From assembly GCA_023262945.1 (NCBI GenBank), contig JALQXY010000102.1:1-8849 (forward strand): a DNA stretch of 8,849 nucleotides, written 5' to 3'. A program made the position numbers and the translations under genes. Below, one piece after another: positions 6,487 to 8,849 of this stretch. How positions within the stretch are numbered: position 1 is the stretch's first letter; each line of letters opens with the position of its first letter. The notes under the pieces are model-generated. The model saw only the letters and a list, made by a program, of their open reading frames with translations. It searched no databases and was not told the origin of the DNA. This stretch comes from Rickettsiales bacterium. Its GTDB lineage: Bacteria; Pseudomonadota; Alphaproteobacteria; Rickettsiales; UBA1997.

Positions 6487-6539
6487 GTCATTGTCGATTT
6501 TTATCTTTTAGATCAAGATAAAAAATCAACAATGACTGG
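6471..6539 (-). terminator. Long hairpin terminator of the small 59-codon gene
   Basis: On the + strand the arms are 6487-6507 and 6515-6536, beginning GTCATTGT and ending ACAATGAC, with the seven-base loop TTAGATC between them. Over some 21 pairs there is one G-U pair or mismatch and one extra A; CC (6485-6486) and GG (6538-6539) can extend the stem past a bulged T. On the - strand it is followed by GGTCTTTCTTTTTATTTT, a good T tract; on the + strand there is none. It lies 15 bases past the small gene's stop. The stem is longer than typical intrinsic terminators. Confidence 0.75.
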
Positions 6540-6553
6540 AATAGACTAATAAA

Positions 6554-6733
6554 CTATTGAATATTATCTAATTTTAAGTGAATAATATTCCCATTTGGAA
6601 ATAACTCTGCCATAATTTCTTTTCGCAATTCGGCGGTTTTATCCTCTATTTTTTTCATTATTTCAAGAATTTGAATTGCGTCTTGTGGTAAGCTATTAAA
6701 AAATTCAGATTCTTCGTTTAGTTCTATGTTCAT
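6554..6733 (-). CDS. Small acidic coiled-coil protein of unknown function (59 residues)
   Basis: I do not recognise this protein. From the ATG at 6733 it has 59 residues, net acidic, without Cys, Trp, signal peptide or membrane segment. Residues 15-45 look helical, with a heptad-like pattern of hydrophobic residues (I22, M26, I29, L36, I40), so a short coiled coil and self-association are plausible. The tail FPNGNIIHLKLDNIQ may form a strand. The frame is open back to an ATG at 6781, which would give 75 residues, but that codon overlaps the TATAAT of the promoter and would lie before the transcript start; the ATG at 6733 has GAGGT at ideal spacing. Promoter, ribosome site and long terminator make it a separate, probably well-expressed unit. 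A regulator, antitoxin-like protein or secreted factor are all possible; nothing seen decides between them. Confidence 0.7.
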   Translation of the reverse strand: MNIELNEESEFFNSLPQDAIQILEIMKKIEDKTAELRKEIMAELFPNGNIIHLKLDNIQ

Positions 6734-6737
6734 AAAT

Positions 6738-6742
6738 ACCTC
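6738..6742 (-). promoter_or_regulatory. Ribosome binding site GAGGT deciding the start of the small gene
   Basis: On the - strand GAGGT is followed by ATTT and the ATG at 6733. It is the best Shine-Dalgarno sequence in the window and fixes the start at 6733 rather than 6781. Confidence 0.75.
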
Positions 6743-6779
6743 ACTAAATTTTATTGGTACTTTTTTCTGTACTAAAACC

Positions 6780-6809
6780 ATTATAACATATTTTTATTAT
6801 TTTGTCCAA
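6780..6809 (-). promoter_or_regulatory. Strong extended -10 promoter of the small gene
   Basis: On the - strand TATAAT (6785-6780) is a perfect -10 and is preceded by TG one base away (TGTTATAAT), making an extended -10. A -35 element TTGGAC (6809-6804) lies 18 bases upstream; in the register TGGACA the spacing is 17. Transcription would begin near 6773, giving a leader of about 40 bases before the ATG at 6733. This is the clearest promoter in the window. Confidence 0.75.
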
Positions 6810-6825
6810 AAACCACAAGAAACCT

Positions 6826-6846
6826 TTGCAGGCAAGTACTTGCAGG
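6826..6846. repeat. Palindrome GCAAGTACTTGC with flanking direct repeats, possible operator
   Basis: A perfect 12-base palindrome GCAAGTACTTGC (6832-6843) lies within two direct copies of TTGCAGG (6826-6832 and 6840-6846), 14 bases apart. It is centred about 30 bases upstream of the -35 of the small gene's promoter, where an activator could bind, and about 60 bases past the glycosyltransferase stop. A T tract follows only on the + strand, where no upstream gene exists. As a terminator its stem would be only four to six base pairs. Confidence 0.4.
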
Positions 6847-6897
6847 ATTTTTTAATAAGTATTTTAATTAAATGCAATAAAAATTTTTTAGATTTAT

Positions 6898-7677
6898 TCA
6901 TTTAGCCCTTATTTCTTCTATCTTCTCAGCATGTTTTATAGCTTTAGCAAATCTTGAAAAAGCAAATAAATAACTATAAATAAAGCCTTTAAAACCGTAT
7001 ATAAAGTACCTTCTGATAATATAAGCTTTTAAAAAAGCTATTATTGAAATAAAGAGTATTTTAAAACTTGATATTTTTTTATTTTTTAAATGAGCATCTT
7101 GAGCCTGCATGCTAGAATAATAGTTAATTTTTTCTAACCAGTGGCTGTAAGATCTAAAAGATTGATGATATATGATATTGTTAAGCTGTGATATTTTATT
7201 TTGTACTTCTGGTATCATTATAACTGAATCATGAACCGTGCTATTTCTAAAGCCTCCATATTTTTTATTATATAGCCTAAGTTGATTATAGTAGTAAGCC
7301 CATTTTTTCGGCCTATCTTCAAAGCGAAATTTATTAACTATCTTGATTTTATAACCATAAAAATTGTTAAATTTATTAGATTCTTTTAAATGTAAAATTT
7401 CTTGTGCTAATTGGGAAGAAATTTCCTCATCAGCATCGATATTAAGTATCCAGTCATTTTGACATTCTTTTTCGCCAAAAATCTTTTGTTGACCAAATCC
7501 TTGCCACTCATTAAAAATTACCTTAGCTCCAAATTTATTAGCAATTTTTTGCGTATCATCGATACTTCCTGAATCAATAACTATAATTTCATCAGCAAAT
7601 ATTTTAACGGAATTTAGAACTGATAATATTCTGTCAGCTTCATTTTTGGTAATGATAAAAACAGATATTTTTGCCAT
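6898..7677 (-). CDS. Family 2 glycosyltransferase, WaaE/KdtX-like
   Basis: The 259-residue protein is a GT-A fold inverting glycosyltransferase. It starts SVFIITKNEADRI (5-17), then VIDSGSIDDT (33-42) for nucleotide-sugar binding, and DADE (81-84), the DxD-type metal site. The segment NEWQGFGQQK (56-65) is typical of the WaaE/KdtX subgroup, which adds sugars to the LPS inner core; VHDSV (148-152) and the aromatic SYSHWLEKINYY region (176-187) also fit. A basic, hydrophobic C-terminal part (about 203-242) suggests attachment to the cytoplasmic side of the inner membrane. The sugar and acceptor cannot be read from the sequence. The ATG at 7677 is well placed before the first strand. It is divergent from the dsbA-like gene. 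If the organism makes LPS this would be one of its core enzymes; otherwise another envelope glycan is the target. Confidence 0.85.
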   Translation of the reverse strand: MAKISVFIITKNEADRILSVLNSVKIFADEIIVIDSGSIDDTQKIANKFGAKVIFNEWQGFGQQKIFGEKECQNDWILNIDADEEISSQLAQEILHLKESNKFNNFYGYKIKIVNKFRFEDRPKKWAYYYNQLRLYNKKYGGFRNSTVHDSVIMIPEVQNKISQLNNIIYHQSFRSYSHWLEKINYYSSMQAQDAHLKNKKISSFKILFISIIAFLKAYIIRRYFIYGFKGFIYSYLFAFSRFAKAIKHAEKIEEIRAK

Positions 7678-7695
7678 TATTTTATTGAAAAGTTA

Positions 7696-7724
7696 TTGAA
7701 TAAAATAAAAATAAATAACATATT
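7696..7724 (+). promoter_or_regulatory. Possible promoter of the dsbA-mlaF unit
   Basis: TTGAAT (7696-7701), a 17-base spacer, then CATATT (7719-7724) lie about 40 bases before the ATG at 7767. The -10 matches only four of six positions, and the spacer is nearly all A and T, so this is a weak call. It would overlap the opposing promoter at 7712-7739. Confidence 0.25.
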
Positions 7725-7739
7725 AGTTTTTTAACTCAA
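7712..7739 (-). promoter_or_regulatory. Possible promoter of the glycosyltransferase gene
   Basis: On the - strand TTGAGT (7739-7734), a 16-base spacer, then TATTTA (7717-7712) preceded by TG one base away, an extended -10 like that of the small gene. The leader to the ATG at 7677 would be about 28 bases. It lies in the 89-base divergent gap, so the two outward promoters would overlap. Confidence 0.4.
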
Positions 7740-7766
7740 ACCTTTTATTAAAAAAGTTAATTTAAT

Positions 7767-8540
7767 ATGAAAAAAAAGCCTTTGATAATTGCTAGCGTAA
7801 TTATAGCTACTTTTATTTTTATTATAATTACAATTAGTAGCTATAAAAGTAACAGCTCCGCACAATATAATGATATTTCAAATCCAGAAATTAAGCCCCA
7901 ACAAAACGAACAAGATACAATTCAAAAAGAAGTCATTAAATCAGCCGACAATACTTCAAAAAGTACAATAAAAAACAATAACAAAATACTTAAACAAATA
8001 GAAAGTGATATTTTTCTAGGTAGTCAAAATGCACCCATTACTATTATTGAATACGCATCTTTATCTTGTCCACATTGCGCCTACTTTATTCGTGATGCTT
8101 TCCCTAAATTAAAAAGTGAATATATAGATAAAGGATTAGTAAAATTTATCTTTCGCGACTTTCCTCTTAACCAACCTGCATTAGTAGCTGGAATTATTGC
8201 TAAATGTCATGCTAATAAAAATTCTGAAAAATATTATAATTTTCTAAAAATTCTTTTTAAATCACAAGATTCTTGGGCGTTTGATAAAGATTTTATCAAA
8301 AAACTTGAAGTTGTGGCTAAAATGGACGGTATTAATAAAATTGAATTTGATAAATGTCTTGAACGCAACGATATTCAAGAAGAAATTTTAAAGAATCGCT
8401 TAATAGCAGCTCAAGAACTTGAAATAGATTCAACTCCTACCTTTTTTATCAATGGCAATAAAATAGGAGGATATACAGATTATCTAAGAATGAAAAATAT
8501 TATTGAAACAGAGTTAAAAAATATCAATCAAAATGAATAA
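7767..8540 (+). CDS. Membrane-anchored DsbA-family thiol:disulfide oxidoreductase
   Basis: The 257-residue protein has a Lys-rich start and one hydrophobic segment (about 5-25), an uncleaved anchor or signal peptide placing the rest in the periplasm. A polar Gln-, Asn- and Lys-rich linker (about 27-80) follows, then a DsbA-type thioredoxin domain from LGSQNAPITIIEYASLSCP (84-102). The active site is C101-P-H-C104, as in DsbA, and the cis-proline loop is STPTFFING (222-230, P224). Its only other cysteines, C147 and C197, lie in the helical insert and could form the second disulfide described for alphaproteobacterial DsbA1 such as that of Wolbachia. The likely role is introducing or rearranging disulfides in exported proteins; no DsbB is in the window. 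Its end overlaps the MlaF-like gene by 8 bases, suggesting co-translation. Confidence 0.88.
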   Translation: MKKKPLIIASVIIATFIFIIITISSYKSNSSAQYNDISNPEIKPQQNEQDTIQKEVIKSADNTSKSTIKNNNKILKQIESDIFLGSQNAPITIIEYASLSCPHCAYFIRDAFPKLKSEYIDKGLVKFIFRDFPLNQPALVAGIIAKCHANKNSEKYYNFLKILFKSQDSWAFDKDFIKKLEVVAKMDGINKIEFDKCLERNDIQEEILKNRLIAAQELEIDSTPTFFINGNKIGGYTDYLRMKNIIETELKNINQNE

Positions 8541-8849
8541 CATAAAAATCAAAGTTGATAAATTAGCAAAAAACTTTGGTAGTAAGCAAATTCTCAAAAA
8601 TATTAATCTTGAAGTTAAAAAAGGTGAATCCTTGGTTATTTTAGGTGGTTCAGGTAGTGGTAAATCAGTTCTTATTAAAACTATATCCACCCTAATAGAA
8701 CCTAGCTTTGGTAGTATTAAAATAGATGATCAAGAAATAGTTAACGCCACGCAAAAAGATCGTGACTTATTGATGACAAAGATTGGTTTCTTATTTCAAG
8801 GCGGCGCATTATTTGATTCATTAACAATATGGGAGAATGTTGCTTTTCG
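8533..8849 (+). CDS. mlaF: ABC transporter ATP-binding protein, MlaF type (partial, 3' end outside window)
   Basis: This is the N-terminal part, 105 complete codons, of an ABC ATPase; the window ends before the signature and Walker B motifs. Walker A is GGSGSGKS (38-45), and the Q-loop is in GFLFQGGALFDSLTIWENV (85-103). That Q-loop run, FQGGALFDS plus ENV, is typical of MlaF, the ATPase of the Mla/Mce-type system that moves phospholipids between the inner and outer membrane. The ATG at 8533 lies within the last codons of the dsbA-like gene (ATGAATAA overlap) with no clear ribosome site of its own, so translation is probably coupled. mlaE and mlaD genes are expected just past the window edge. 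Another Mce-linked ATPase is the main alternative. Confidence 0.85.
   Translation, partial: MNNIKIKVDKLAKNFGSKQILKNINLEVKKGESLVILGGSGSGKSVLIKTISTLIEPSFGSIKIDDQEIVNATQKDRDLLMTKIGFLFQGGALFDSLTIWENVAF

Overview
The window is strongly AT-rich, densely packed bacterial DNA. It looks like the chromosome of an alphaproteobacterium, most plausibly a Rickettsiales-type or related host-associated lineage. The grounds are the base composition, the RppH type (a WQMPQGGIE Nudix enzyme), the N-helix form of ArgB, and a DsbA-like protein with CPHC plus a second cysteine pair, as in alphaproteobacterial DsbA1 enzymes. The organism is not a minimal parasite, because purine, biotin and arginine genes are kept. 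The exact lineage is an inference; no rRNA or other marker lies in the window.

Left part (1-248): a clear rho-independent terminator (107-137), presumably ending a gene outside the window, then a possible promoter. From 249 to 5156 seven genes run on the + strand, mostly touching or overlapping: rppH (RNA 5'-pyrophosphohydrolase), holC (DNA polymerase III chi), purN (GAR transformylase), def (peptide deformylase), a GspF/PilC-family inner-membrane platform protein, bioD (dethiobiotin synthetase) and argB (acetylglutamate kinase). It is a mixed-function operon: RNA decay, replication, formyl-dependent metabolism, secretion or pilus assembly, cofactor and amino acid synthesis. Only a 49-base gap before bioD could hold an internal promoter.

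Middle part (5157-7677): three genes on the - strand. gap converges on argB; its protein carries the N-A-S coenzyme-site sequence of NADP-preferring, GapB-like enzymes, which suggests a gluconeogenic or biosynthetic role. Upstream lies a 333-base stretch with no gene other than the end of the next unit. That unit is a small gene for an unrecognised 59-residue acidic, coiled-coil protein. It has the best expression signals in the window: an extended -10 promoter with perfect TATAAT, a GAGGT ribosome site, and a long hairpin terminator. Next comes a WaaE/KdtX-like family 2 glycosyltransferase, probably for envelope glycan or LPS core.

Right part (7678-8849): divergent from the glycosyltransferase, a membrane-anchored DsbA-family thiol oxidoreductase overlaps by 8 bases the start of an MlaF-type ABC ATPase, cut by the window edge. 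Both belong to envelope maintenance.

Most of the window is recognisable housekeeping. The items most worth a second look are the self-contained 59-codon gene, the lone GspF/PilC gene with two palindromes inside it sharing the core CTTATAAG, the GapB-like coenzyme site, and the altered P-loop of BioD. No CRISPR array, tRNA, rRNA or insertion sequence was seen.
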